64,000 nt of DNA, taken from the NCBI GenBank assembly GCA_021234155.1, contig JAJEKV010000012.1:8586448-8650447 (forward strand), given 5' to 3'. Source of the stretch: Isoetes taiwanensis. Taxonomy: Eukaryota; Streptophyta; Lycopodiopsida; Isoetales; Isoetaceae. The notes beneath the pieces were generated by a model, which was given only the letters and a program-made list of their open reading frames with translations, did no database searches and was not told where the DNA came from. This document shows, piece after piece, positions 46,690 through 58,474 of the stretch. Every line of letters starts with the position of its first letter. Within the stretch, counting starts at the first letter, position 1. Made by a program: the position numbers and the translations under genes.

Positions 46690-48640
46690 ATGTTCAATCC
46701 CTTCTTTACTCCCGGCGATATTCAACACCGGATGGAGTCAAGACGCCGCCGCCATGAATTGCGCGACGCCCCCCGCGAATATGTCCACATACACTCGTTC
46801 GGTTCGATTGTCTCTTCTCCGTTAATGCGAGGCGCAATCTGTTCCACCTACACCACGACAACTTTCGGGACCGGCCTCCCCCGTGGAAGGTCGCCATTGT
46901 TCCGTTCCACTGTTCGCCACATCATGCGAGGCTGCAAATACGTACCCTTTGAATTTACTCCACCGGATCCCCAACTCAAGATCAAATGAGAACCACCGCA
47001 ATTTTCTCTTGGAACATCTGCAAAAATGTTTTCTCTATTGGTAATCTTTCTTTAGGAACTTCGTACCACCGCTTCCACCTTTGTCAATTCCCCCCCGTCG
47101 TTTCCTTAATCGCTTCCCCACACTGCTTCATGCCTGTCACAACCTTTGTTCCCACTACAACCGCTTCAAAGACTCTTTTTACTAATCTCACACAACCTAT
47201 GCCGGTTTACCCTATGCAAAGAACCAACACCTACCGTCTTTTCTTTTCCACAAATGCAAACACCCATTCATGCTTGACTCCTACACATGCTTTAAAACTC
47301 CAATATCCACTCTTTGGAAATGATAAAGGTAAACACATAGACCAAGAGTGCTCAGGGCTCACATGGATGAATTTGAGTCACTTGCATCTCAATGGTCACT
47401 CCGATCCAAAACTAAAATTCCACATCTTTTCGACGACCCTCGCGTGGAGCACCCTACGAATGGCTGATGGCAAACAAAAGCCACTGGAAACAAGATTGGA
47501 TACACATGAAGACCTCTTTTCTTTCCCATTCACGGCACCCTTTATGATGATCAACAAATCTGGCTGAGCGACCTCAACACACTCAAAGCGAGAACCGGGA
47601 GAATCGCCGAGACTTTGCAGACCATTGCGGATCTTAGTCAACAAGTTGAAGGAATTTCCAACCCAAAGCCAAATTCTAGTGTGGTTTCTTCAAGGCTTAC
47701 CCTCTCACATCCGATTTATGACTCCAGTATTTGCGCCCAAAGACATTACAAGAAGCCATTGAATTAGTCAATCACTGTTCATGTTTCCTCACGCGGTGAT
47801 CAAGCCCACGATACTCCCATTTCCCTCGGCTACACCCATCGCACCTCATTGCCTCCACGGCGGTTCCCCCTAAATAACATTTGGTGTACTATTTGCGGTA
47901 CTCGGGACATCCGGCGAATGAGTGTAACTCTGTGGATAGCATGATCCATTGCAAACGCCGCAACATGCGTAACCACACCACCGAAGAATGTACAAATCCA
48001 CGCCCAAATCCAGATCGACATCGTCTTGTTCACCAAGTGCGGAAGGTACCCACGCTCAAACTCAACCAAAACCACACGCCGCGCGGCCACGACAACAACA
48101 ACAACCCCAAAGAACAACGGCAACCACAACGTGGACCTCCTCGTTCCACTTTTGATCCAAGCAAGTCCCAATGTTTCAACTGTGACCAATGGGGTCATCG
48201 ATTCTGCGGTTGTCCTCAACTTCCTCAAGTTCAAATACAAATTCCTGGCACCAATCAAACCACGGCGGTCGTCTTACACCTTTTCAAGTATGGGAAGCCA
48301 AAGGAAGGCAAGGCCCGCCCGATGCTCAAACGCGACCACCACGGCCACCACAACAACAACCACGCCAACAAAGAAACAACTCAAAACAATTGGATGATCA
48401 ACTCCAAGAAGAAATTTACCATGCAATCAACACCAGCCTTGAATCCTCCAACCGGATTGAGGTTCTCCCTCATTCCCCACGCCATAAGCACCCCCGCACC
48501 AAGTTTTTGCAGCCGATTACGTACCGGTGAGCCATCAACCAAATCTGTTCATTTTGCACCCAATCTGGATCAACTACTTCCTCATGTTCAACCTAAACTT
48601 ACGCAAAAAGTCTGCTTCAACTCATCGAACGTCGCGTAGG
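46690..48640 (+). pseudogene. gag region with three zinc knuckles
   Basis: ORF 46690-46989 begins MFNPFFTPGDIQHRMESRRR after the 5' LTR. ORF 46986-47567 and pieces to 47880 follow in shifting frames. ORF 47881-48639 carries a tandem set of Cys/His boxes: YSGHPANEC, HCKRRNMRNHTTEEC and the complete CCHC knuckle CFNCDQWGHRFCGC near 48175. This is the nucleic-acid-binding part of gag. Downstream is Pro/Gln/Thr-rich with simple repeats (CAACAACAA). Confidence 0.75.
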
Positions 48641-48999
48641 TAAGGCACTCAAGTCCGTCCAATGCTACCACACGATCGGAGCCCGACCACCACGAATGCC
48701 ACGACATCCGCAACACCACCACTCAACATTGCTGCTGAAGTCGACCTCCTCAACAATGTAGCGACATCTATTGCTGAGCAACAACAACCCACCGGATCCA
48801 CCACAACTACCCGCAATCCCTCCCGAACTTCAACAAAACTTGCTAAAATCAAAATTCCTCTCAACCTTCGACTATCCTACAACTATGTCCAAAGACTTTG
48901 AGCACATTTTACAAAACACAGATTACCTGTTAATGCAGTCGCCACATCAACACCCACGGTGCATGCACACGTGGGCCAAAAAGGTCTGTTCACCATGTT

Positions 49000-51170
49000 C
49001 CGGTCGATGGTGGCGGCCTTGATCAATCTTATTACGGATAATCTCGGGGCGACAATTGGGCATAAGGGAGCTCCATACGCCTTATGACATCAAGCTTAAG
49101 AATGGCCATATCACGCGACCACAAGGAGTTACACAACCAATACAGTCAATATTGGAGATCTACAATTTACCATGGAATTCGGTGTTTGGAGAGCGAGAAG
49201 ATCCGGAGATTATGAAATGTTAGTAGGGCGACCCTTTTGAGACAAGCTAAAAGCATTCACTCTTGGGCCCTGAGATCAACTTGTTATCACGGATGGCAAG
49301 CTCATCGCCGATGGATCGACCACGGGCGGATCATTTACCATTTCTCAGATCATCGAATCGGACGGTGACTCACGAACAAGTTTGCAACACCTATCGGTTA
49401 CAAGCCAAGGGTTTGCCACTCACGGCTTACCGGAATACAATCAACCATGGGAAGACATGGATATTGATAAAGGCATAGCAACGCTGGTTGACCCCTATTT
49501 GACACCTTGTAACAACGTCACATTGGTTCCACATGAGGAGGCGGTACCCCGGCTCCTCCTCCCGCTCAAGAAGACACCACACCAACTCCTAGTGGCACGC
49601 CACTATTTTTTCAAAATTGGTCAACATGAACATCCTGGTTGCTCTGTGAGCCAGCCCACATCGCTCGTGATGATCAAGTCATTCCACACATTCAAACTCC
49701 TGCGGTAGACATAATTGATATTGGAACAAATCAACCAATCCGATTGGCACGCGACCTCACGCCCCGATTCGTGGGGAGCAAGCCATTGCGCTATTCAAAC
49801 GTTTCAAGCACATCTTTGCTTGGAGCTACAAAGACCTCCGAGGTATCAAGAAAGAATTGGGACAACTCTCGATTCCCACCAAGCCAGATGCTAGACCCAT
49901 CTAGCAACGACAATCTGATCGCTTAACCCAAACTACCGTGAAAAGGTTAAAGCCGAAATTGACAAGCTTTTGGATGGGACTTATCTATGAGGTCAAACAT
50001 TCAGAATGGGTAAGTCCTATTGTTATTGCCCTCAAACATAATGGAAAAATTCGCGTTTGTGTGGATTATAGAAAACTCAATCAAGCCACGGAAAGGGATC
50101 ATTTCCCTCTCCCCTTCACGGATCAAGTGTTGGAAGATGTAGCAGGCCACGAGATGTACTCCTTCATGGGCGGCTTCTCGGTTATAATCAAATATCCATT
50201 CGAGAAGAAGATCAACTAAAGACTACCTTCACTACTCCATGGGGTACCTTTGCTTACAAAGTCGTTCCTTTTGGATTGTCAAACTCACCATCCACATTTC
50301 AACGCATTATGCTTGCTGTTTTTCAAGAGTACATGCAAGTTCATCCCTTTCTCGCAAGTCTTTTCGGGATGACTTCTCCACTTACACCCACGTTATGGAC
50401 CATTTGGTAAAACTTGAACTAGTTTTTCAACGCCGTGATGAATCTGGAATTAGCCTCAATCCGAAAAGTGCACCTTCGTGTCACCTCGGGTGTATACGAC
50501 ATATCGTGAGTCGACCGCATTACAACGGACCCAGCCAAAATCAGGTTGTGTCATCAGAGCATATCCACTGCGAACATCAAGGACACACGTTCCTTTCTTG
50601 GCAAAGTCAACTTCTATGCCACCTTTATTCCGCAATGGCACCGACGCCGATCCAATTCACAAACCGACCGGAAATCCATACACATGGACTTGGACATCCG
50701 ATGCAAATCAAGCTTTTAAAGAACTCAAAGTCAAGCTCCGCGAAGCCCCCGTGCTAGTACCACCTCAATGGGACAAACCATTCCATGTCCATGTTGATGT
50801 TTCAGGCTTTGCGATTGGAGCTGTTCTAGCTCAAGAGTATGCACCAAATCAGGACAAGCCCATCAGATACGCCCGTGAAAAAACTCAATCCTGGCTGGCG
50901 CAACTATTCGCCCGCGGAAAGGGAAGCCCTTGGCCTTATCTTTTGTGTACAACGCTTTTCGACACTATCTTCTTGGTAGTCAAATTCGCTTTTATGTGGA
51001 TCATCAAGCTCTTCTATATTTAATCAATAAGCCAAACCCCACGGGCCGAATTGCTCGATGGATATTGATATTGCAAGAGTTTGCCCCTTTTGAAATTATT
51101 CACAAGCCGGGACGCTCACACGGTCCCCTCGGCTATCTTTCACGATACACACGGATGATCCCTCGGAAGG
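49000..51170 (+). pseudogene. Protease, reverse transcriptase and RNase H region
   Basis: Protease: INLITDNLGATIGHKG near 49020 (DNLGA where D-S/T-GA is expected), then VNIGDLQFTMEFGVW and YEMLVGRPF. RT: HSEWVSPIVIALKHNGKIRV, CVDYRKLNQATERDHFPLPF (50000-50120), VVPFGLSNSPSTFQR in the next frame, and a later block with FGMTSPLTPT where the catalytic FLDDF is frame-broken. RNase H: FHVHVDVSGFAIGAVLAQ (about 50780) and FYVDHQALLYLINKP (about 51000). Many frameshifts separate the pieces, so no functional polyprotein is made. Confidence 0.82.
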
Positions 51171-51399
51171 AGTTCACGATGCCCTTCCGATGCTCAACTG
51201 CATTCTCGGTCACTTTGCCACGCCTCATTGGTACCCACGACTATCAACGCTTTCTCCTCCGCGGGCGCACTCCGTCAAGTGACCCCACGCTCTCTCGAGA
51301 AAGACAACTTCTCGTGATAAACAACAATTCCTTCGCGAAACGAGATTATACGATGGTTGCTGGCCATCTCTATAAATGTGGCAAAGACAATGTGCTCCC

Positions 51400-52330
51400 G
51401 TGATGTGTTCTTCCTCACGAAGTCCCCCGATCTAGTCAAACAAGCCCACGAAGGACTTGGCGTTGGTCATTTCAATGGAGACAACACGGCAAGGAAACTC
51501 CTCCTTCTTTGGGTATTACTGGCCCACGCTTTTCAAAGATGCTCACAAATACACACGCGTGTGATGTTTGTCGAGGCTTAGTAGACCCACGGCCCGTGGC
51601 CTCTGCCGCTCACGCCAATAGCCACGCCTCTCCCCTTTGCCAAATGGGGTATGGATTTTGTTGGTCCCATGGACCCACACCGCAATCAACACTAGGGCAC
51701 GCGCTACATTCTAGTCTTCACGGACTACGAACCAAATGGGCTGAAGCGTGTGCCCTACCTCGACAACACTGGCTGCTAGTACAAATTAAGGTTCTCTACA
51801 AGAACATCATCACGCGATTTGGATGTCCCTTAGAATTAGTTAGTGATCGTGGAGTTCATTTCATCAATCACACTATTCTTGAACTCACTAACTATCGCAC
51901 ATTCATCCACGAGAAAAAGCACGCCTTACTATCCCGTGGTAATGGCTTTGGCTGAAAGCACAAACAAAGGTGCTTATCCACATTCTCAAGAAGATTTGTG
52001 ATCCTACAAGAAAAGATTGGCAAGATAAGTTACCTACGGTTTTATGGGCTTACAATACAACATACAAAGTAGCAACTGGTCAAACACCTTTTCGACTTGT
52101 GTATGGCCAAGAGGCTCTTATGCCTTTTGAGTTCATTTTACCCTCACTCAAATTTCAGTTAGCAAATGAACATAATCCATCAGCCAGCTTTGCAAGAACG
52201 AGTTTATCAACTGAACAACTGGATGAACTTCAAGAGATGCTTTTCTTAGACTTCAACAAGGCAAACAACTACAAAAACAATGGCATGACAAACACATCAA
52301 AAACAAAACTTTTCAAATTGGCGACTTAGT
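51400..52330 (+). pseudogene. Integrase region
   Basis: The zinc-binding HHCC domain is visible as VKQAHEGLGVGHFNGDNTAR and HACDVCRGLVDPRP (about 51430-51590). The catalytic core shows YGFCWSHGPTPQ where a frame change hides the first Asp block, then RFGCPLELVSDRGVHFINHT with the second Asp (about 51820), and LPTVLWAYNTTYKVATGQTP. Stops and shifts interrupt it. The C-terminal part continues to 52330, and at 52390-52500 GPYKISEIPHPGVLQLQELD follows. Confidence 0.8.
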
Positions 52331-52499
52331 TCTTCTTTTTCACGACTCGAGATATCAACAACATCCCAGCAAACTCAAGCTCGGATGGTTTGGGACCATA
52401 CAAAATTTCCGAGATACCACATCCCGGAGTTTTACAATTACAAGAATTGGATGGCACTCCATTTCCTACATTAGTCAATGGATTTCGACTCAAGAAATT

Positions 52500-55020
52500 T
52501 CAAACCCCTAACTGCGACATCCTTAGCTCAAGAACAAAATTTACAACAAGATACCACTTGTACAAATTTATGAGAAACACTTTTCTATTATGTACAAAAT
52601 TGCCCGAAGGCTACAATTATTTGTGGGATTTTTCACCGAAAAGTCCTAAACTAAACAAAAATTGGGAAAACCCCTATCATGCTTTTGCTACTAAGCCCTT
52701 TACTGCGGGGGCACTCCACTTTCGGAGGATCACGGAAGCCCCAGTGCGACCACTCCAGTGAGCGATCACCTCCCGGCGATCGAGTTCATCTCCCGGGTTG
52801 ACGGCGGTGCCTCCAACCAAGGATCCATAGGGATCCGCGATTCCACGAGCGCCACGGTCGGCGTCGTCCATCTTGCATGTAATCCAGTCGCGGAAGCTCA
52901 CCGGACCTACACCGTGGATACCTACAGTGAAGCTGTCCTCAGCTGCCTTGATGCCCTCCGTGATCATCACCAGAACTTCATAACAGCCACGGGGGCACGA
53001 CACGAGTCCGTGGACCAACTCAAGCCGAAGTCACAACACTGAAGACCGATTTGGCTGGGATGTGAGGCCAGAGAAGAAGCCTTGCACAATCAATTCATGA
53101 TCCATCGAGAAACCCTTCATCAATTCCAGCAAATTGTCAAGGAACTCAAGGAGTCCCTCCAACAAAACGACACCAAGTACACTGATCTTGAGACACGCTA
53201 CAACAATCCGGTCGCGTCACGAATAATGCTACTCGACCGGAGAACAAAGACACCGTGCATGCCAACTTGATACTTGAGTCCAAGGTCACGACTTTCGAAA
53301 CCACCTTGCGAGAATAAGGATGCTCACATCGCATCTCTCCAAGGCAAGTTAGACCAGCTCCGCGGCAAAACACGCAAGTGCAGATGCTCTTGAAATAGCT
53401 GCACTCAAAACGGACTTGCAAGCCACTCCGGGCTTCAAGCTCCTCGATTCCCAACTTCTCCGACAAGTCGGACACCTCACACGCAAAGTCACGGAACTGC
53501 GGACCGGTCTCTCCGAAAGCAACAAGATATCATTGCAGTTACAAGATACGCTTTCCGATATAGCCGAAAGGCCATGCGGATGATGCGGAAGAAAAAGCGA
53601 AACAAACCTATCAGCTTGCTTCTCGCGCTATTCCCTGGACTATCCGGGCCCGCCATTACCATGACTATGTGCAAGCAAGGAAAAACACTTTTCTTTTATT
53701 CGGCCGAAACAAGGGTGATACCACAAGTCCCCTCGATCAGCTGATATCGAATCGAAATTGGCCCTTGATGTTCGCCCACGAGCGAGGCACACTTTGTGCT
53801 CGTCAATTTTGATATCCTACAGGTTGCGGATCTCGACCATTTCGGGCTCGGAACCATAGCCCCCGGCTTATGTCATGCCGCGACTTCTACGGCACATGTT
53901 ACCGGGCTCATCCGATAAACGACCGAGAACTTTAAAGGCGATACAAAGCGGCCAGTTCTTTTGACCAAGAAGAACAAGTACCTCCAAGATACAAAATTTC
54001 GCAAAACCGTTACCTCCCGAATACATGCCTCTTCTCTGAGAAAAGAAGTGGAGCTATGGCTAGCTGAACTTGGCACGCTCAACCGGACACTATACAACTC
54101 AACAAGAACTTGACCTTGCACAGTTGTTCTTACAACATTATGCTTCCTTACCCGCATTACACTGCGAGCTGAAATGCGACGTCCTCCCCGATGAGTGGGA
54201 CCACAGTACTGTGGCGAAAGACATGTACATTCCAAAGGCATGGGAGACGGTTACCAAACAGCTACCCGAGAAGATATTATTGGAATTCCAAGAACAGATG
54301 CGGGATGACCGGCACCAACCCCCAAACAACCGAAAGTACACTAGCAAGCTTTGGATGCCCACCTCGATCAAGGTCAATTCCCGGCATGGAGACAAGAATT
54401 CGACTCATCAAGTCAAAGAACATGCAGATTGGACACCCACGGCAATTGCAAAGCAGACAAGCGTTGGGACCCACGCTTCATCCGCAGACGCCAAATGGCG
54501 TGAGGATGAGACTTTGGACAACACCAACAACCGGATATACATGCCCAATGCGTGTTAAATGGAAGACCGCCCGTAATGCAATTTCTGGTCTTGTAACCTT
54601 CCTTGCCAAGGCCAAAACTTCAGGTGATCCATCCGTATTTCTACAAGCGAGCGCACTTAAATGCGGCACTCATGACCATACTCCGTGAGTATGCGTAAAC
54701 GCAAGTGCGGATCCATTTTGTAACCCCAATGCAAATCTTTGGAAAGTTCGGTTGGACCTTGTCTTATACATGGAGATCACAAATCTTCCATCCGAGATCC
54801 ACGCCACGCTGGAGAACATGATTTCTGAAGGCTTTCTCATAGGAGCAGCCGAATGTTTGGCATCCAGGACTCAAGCAAATCTGGAAAAGAGACGAACAAC
54901 ACTCAGTGAATACAGTAAGCTGAGCCTCCCTCATCTCTATATTCAAGATCAGAAAGATGAACGAGGATTCCCACCCCCGGAATTCATGCCCCCTTTTCTA
55001 GCCAATAAGTGTAGTTTGGT
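52500..55020 (+). other. Extra coding-like region between integrase and 3' LTR
   Basis: About 2.5 kb of sense-strand sequence with long broken ORFs separates integrase from the polypurine tract. ORF 52758-53042 reads EFISRVDGGASNQG and 53082-53270 is a likely coiled coil (ELKESLQQNDTKYTDLETRY). ORFs 54070-54558 and 54752-55020 are open but unrecognised. Some plant gypsy lineages carry an additional ORF here; I see no signal peptide or clear membrane segment, so no envelope role is claimed. Confidence 0.5.
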
Positions 55021-55029
55021 AGGGGGGAG

Positions 55030-55637
55030 TGTTAGCCCCAGGCAGGCATACACCGCAGTCTATACTTGCTGCATGAGGGCGAGGCCCCACTGGCCACGGT
55101 GTCCAAGAAGAGGGATCCACAAGGCGCCACGGCGGGTCAAAGCTCCTCCAAGAAGCAGAAGACCCAAAGGTAGGACCCACGGCGGGCCACTACTTGTCTG
55201 CATAGCACGGCCGCGACGGACAGCTCCCTGCTGTTCGAGTGCCCAAGTAGTGGAGCACGCGTTGTCATGATGAGGATCAGATTCAGGCCCGTAGGCCACT
55301 CCGTGTTCCTATATATTGTAGCATTTTTGCTCCTTCAAAAAAAGGGTTCAGAGTGTTCTTTTGTGTCACTACAGAGCAGACATGCTGGTCGCCTGTTGTG
55401 CGCTCTTTTGAGCCTTCATTGTACACTTGTTTTGATCAATGGATTGCCGTGTTCTCCACAAGTGTCTTGTGTGTTTCATTGTGTATTGCAATTGCTGTTT
55501 TATCTGAGTTTTTCTTGTTCTTTCCTCTGTTAGCAAAAATCCCGCGTGACAAGAGTGTCTCAGGATTTACCCTGCCGGACTTCAAGGATCTCACAGAGAT
55601 CTGTCCCTCAGGCGATCCCGAGCCCGGACCCCAAACA
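55030..55637 (+). repeat. 3' LTR of the nested retrotransposon
   Basis: It starts TGTTAGCCCC just after the polypurine tract and ends in CAAACA at 55637, followed by the duplicated GGGCG. It matches 46036-46648. Confidence 0.9.
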
Positions 55638-55909
55638 GGGCGTTTTGGGGCCATAGCTAGATGAAGAATTCGTGATCGGAATTCAAGCAGAGAAGGCAGG
55701 GGCGGGATAGTGAACGAGAGGCAAACGAAGAAAGAATTTGGGAAAGAATTTCAAAATCCGATAATTGCGGGTTCAGAGTAGTGGATAGCCATTAATCATG
55801 GCAGTTACTAGCTGGTCATGATGACAGTTATTCCAAAAATGTGCATTCGGTACATATGTATATGTACAAAAAGGGCTACATTTATAGACACCCTTTCATG
55901 CTTTTACCC

Positions 55910-55913
55910 ACCT
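55910..55913. other. 4-bp target-site duplication, right copy (ACCT)
   Basis: Directly after the right inverted terminus GCTTTTACCC at 55900-55909; identical to 36669-36672. Confidence 0.8.
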
Positions 55914-56050
55914 TCAGATTCATTCTTATGCATAGACATGTGGTTGTGCTCAGTTGGATCAGTTTGTTTGCTGGATTATAATCCTGTCTTTGCATTTTAT
56001 GTTTGTTATGCTCTTGGTTGGTGAATAAAGTTTGTCATCCTTCAAAAAAA
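55914..56050 (+). mobile_element. Retroelement 3' end with poly(A)
   Basis: The sequence ends GGTGAATAAAGTTTGTCATC then CTTCAAAAAAAAA at 56050. An AATAAA signal sits about 25 bp before the A-run. The end resembles the minus-strand end at 34069-34110. It is the flank into which the large DNA transposon inserted; the LINE body itself is not recognisable. Confidence 0.55.
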
Positions 56051-57239
56051 AAGGGAACTAGCACTAAATATAAAAGCAAATACAGAATGCTCAACTGTTA
56101 TAAAAAACACAGAGAATGCATAAACAGCATGAATTAAACCTGAAAAGAAAGTATAATACAAGAATTTGAAACTACTTTTCTTTAATGGCCATTAGAAAGA
56201 TTCGGTTTACTCGAACAGAAGGGTTTGATCTTAGAAAAGTGTAGGAAGCTCCAAATCACTTCGGAATTTGGCTAAGAAGTTGGTTTTCGAGCCTAGATGC
56301 TCGAAATCGAAGGTGCTGCCGAGATAGACGCATAGATCAAAGAGAAATTGCGGCTACAAGGCCAGAATGTCGGAAGGTCGGAAGGCGCATTTGTATGCAA
56401 TTATATTACAATAATTATTACCACCAACCACTTCTTTTTCATGTTCACACACAAACATTTTCAACCAACAACCTCAATCCTCCAAGACCCCGCAATGCCT
56501 CCAACATCCCCTAATCTGGGATAAAGTTGTCATGCGCCTTTGACTGTTATATATTTTGTATAGGGGTATAGCAAGTGCTCAGAAGCACAAGTTGAGGGTA
56601 AGAAGGTATTTCCCAATTGAAAACTAAAAATTTCAGAATGCAGGACCTAAAAACTTCCGGTACATTCTTGTGTAGTTTGCAATTAGGACTGTGCAAACTT
56701 CTGGTTGCAAACTTAAAATGTGAGACAGTTTAAGCTATACAAGGGAACGTAGGAGCATTTGCTGTAGGGTCTAACAGTTCCCCAACACTGTTCGAAAGAC
56801 GAACTTGGTGAATATCAACCAATGTCATGTTTGAACTAAAAAAAATGCTAAAGAAGGTGGATCCCCTGAGCCGTAGATATATTACGTATGTGTCATGGAT
56901 AACGCTTACGCTTCAATCCGTGTAAATATCAGATATGGTCATGTTCAAACTAGCTCAAAATCACAAGAAATCTACAAAGTCCACAAAATCGCGTGCGTAT
57001 CTTTTTTTTTTTGATGTGGTTTTAACATGACAAAGATGTGAACGTACCACGGATATACCTATGGTTAAAAAATATGACCATTTCCAATATTTAGAGCCTG
57101 CATGGATTGAAGATAGAGGGGTTTCTCCCCGAAAAATCCGCCCATTCTTAAAAATATCCGACTTATCTAAAAATGTTTCTTGCAATTTCCTGGCTTAAAA
57201 AACAAAAAAATCCAGTAAAGTACACCAAAAATTGCACTT
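56051..57239. other. No gene seen
   Basis: AT-rich sequence with short ORFs only and no recognised element until the dispersed repeat at 57240. Confidence 0.5.
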
Positions 57240-57430
57240 CCAAATATTTTTTGGGTTGCCCCTAGGGGGGCAAGCCCTTGTTGATGTGGGTTTATGGCAT
57301 ATTCTAGATATATGCTAATATATGTCAAGAATATGCCAATGACTGCTCAAAACTGGCTATAGGGTGTAAACTGGCGGTGACCGTTGTTGTTGAGCACCCT
57401 AATTGGAAACCGGCTAACCGGTTGTTCAGA
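57240..57430 (+). repeat. Dispersed repeat family A, copy 2
   Basis: It starts TTTTTTGGGTTGCCCCTAGG, contains GTGACTGCTC-like and GTAAACTGGCGGT blocks, and ends near CTAACCGG. Same family as 21722-21905 (minus) and 63040-63215. Confidence 0.8.
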
Positions 57431-58122
57431 AATAGATTTCTTGCACAGCTGCAGCCATGGCGATGGCAGTTGCAGATCCGACTCTGGCACTTCTGTTCAT
57501 GTTGAGCCTGCTAGAATCTACCTGAAACGGGGGCCATATTTCTTCGTTGCCACAAAGTTTGCCACTCTAGCGCTGAAGAACCAGTGGAAAACCCATTTTG
57601 AACACTCTGAGACTTGACCGCCGTCTTATTGGACGGATTTGAGCTCTACTGATGCCAGAAGTCAAAATCTTCCAAAAAAAACCCCTTTTTGCTTCTTGGT
57701 TCTCTTCTGAAATGGTTCCCATTTCTTTACCGCTTTGCTTTACAAGCATGACAGTTGTAGAATTGCTTAACACTATGCTAAGTTCCTTCTTTCTGCCTGC
57801 CCGATATATTGTTCATTATGTTTCATGGAGGCTGGACATCTTGCTCTTTATCAAGTATGCGGGTTGTAAAATGGAGGAACTCTACCATATTGCACACATT
57901 CATATACAAAAGCACCGGCTTAGATTCATGGCATCGTGGCACACGCCTAAGCTGCATATCGATGGCTACTTATGGATTGGGAACTTGCACAAATCGGGTA
58001 AGGATAAATCATTCACTCATTGAAGATGATTAATTGCTTCAATCTGGCTAATTAACTCATCGCATTGCTTATTTGCATTTTAAATCTTATCTCTGTTCTA
58101 TTTGGCATCTATTTCAAAGCAG

Positions 58123-58452
58123 AGTGTACATTGGATCTATTGGACCTATTGCCAAAATGCTGTAACCCGGATAGTTTGGTTCCAAACTGTCGTGGCTGCG
58201 AGTCTATTGGTGGCTTTTTCATGGGTGCCGAAGTGGGAATACAGACTGAATCAGGAAGTTTATGGAGATGGATTGAAGCGAGCAGAAAAATGGCAAACAA
58301 AGGGTAACTAGTTTACCTTCTCAGATTCAGATAATGCCCCCGGTATTTTTGTGACCACTTTGTAAATCTTCCATTTCTTTCCAAGTTTGATTTCTTGGTT
58401 GTTTCTTGCAGAGGACGTTTCAACTGGGAATGATATAAATGCTCTGAGATAA
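58123..58452 (+). CDS. 3' end of a membrane-protein gene, family unknown
   Basis: Two exons, 58123-58303 and 58412-58452, have AG/GT borders and matching phases and end in TAA. They encode SVHWIYWTYCQNAVTRIVWF, then a hydrophobic segment TVVAASLLVAFSWV that could cross a membrane once, then a charged tail (YRLNQEVYGDGLKRAEKWQT) ending NDINALR. Coding-like sequence upstream (57800-58010) could be an earlier exon but is unrecognised. The neighbouring coiled-coil ORF converges on it from minus. Confidence 0.5.
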
Positions 58453-58474
58453 GATATTAACAAGCTTCGATCCC

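Larger units (their letters stand above)
46036..55637 (+). mobile_element. Nested Ty3/gypsy LTR retrotransposon, 9.6 kb
   Basis: LTRs lie at 46036-46648 and 55030-55637, both ending in AAACA. GGGCG duplicates at 46031-46035 and 55638-55642. The 3' LTR starts TGTTAGCCCC after a polypurine tract (GGTAGGGGGGAG); the 5' copy lacks the first TG. Order inside is gag with zinc knuckles, protease, RT, RNase H, integrase, then 2.6 kb of further sense-strand coding. RT before integrase means Ty3/gypsy, and motifs point toward the Tat/Athila side rather than chromoviruses. Frames are broken throughout, and the LTRs differ by many small indels. Confidence 0.88.
36673..55909. mobile_element. Large DNA transposon with GGGTAAAAGC termini and 4-bp duplication
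   Basis: The left end begins GGGTAAAAGCATGAAAGGGT and the right end, read inverted from 55909, begins identically; 22 bp match perfectly. ACCT flanks both ends. Within lie a transposase-like gene (plus), a second gene (minus), ATGTACAT arrays, a 322-bp relative with the same kind of ends, and a nested LTR retrotransposon of 9.6 kb. Without the latter the element is about 9.6 kb. The 4-bp duplication and a decayed transposase with Asp-containing motifs suggest a Sola-like superfamily, but I cannot assign it. Frameshifts in both genes make this copy inactive. Confidence 0.82.

Noticed and set aside
52677-53475. Minus-strand ORFs of about 110 codons within the nested retrotransposon
   Set aside because: The plus strand carries the element's coding sense; the minus ORFs have no domain.
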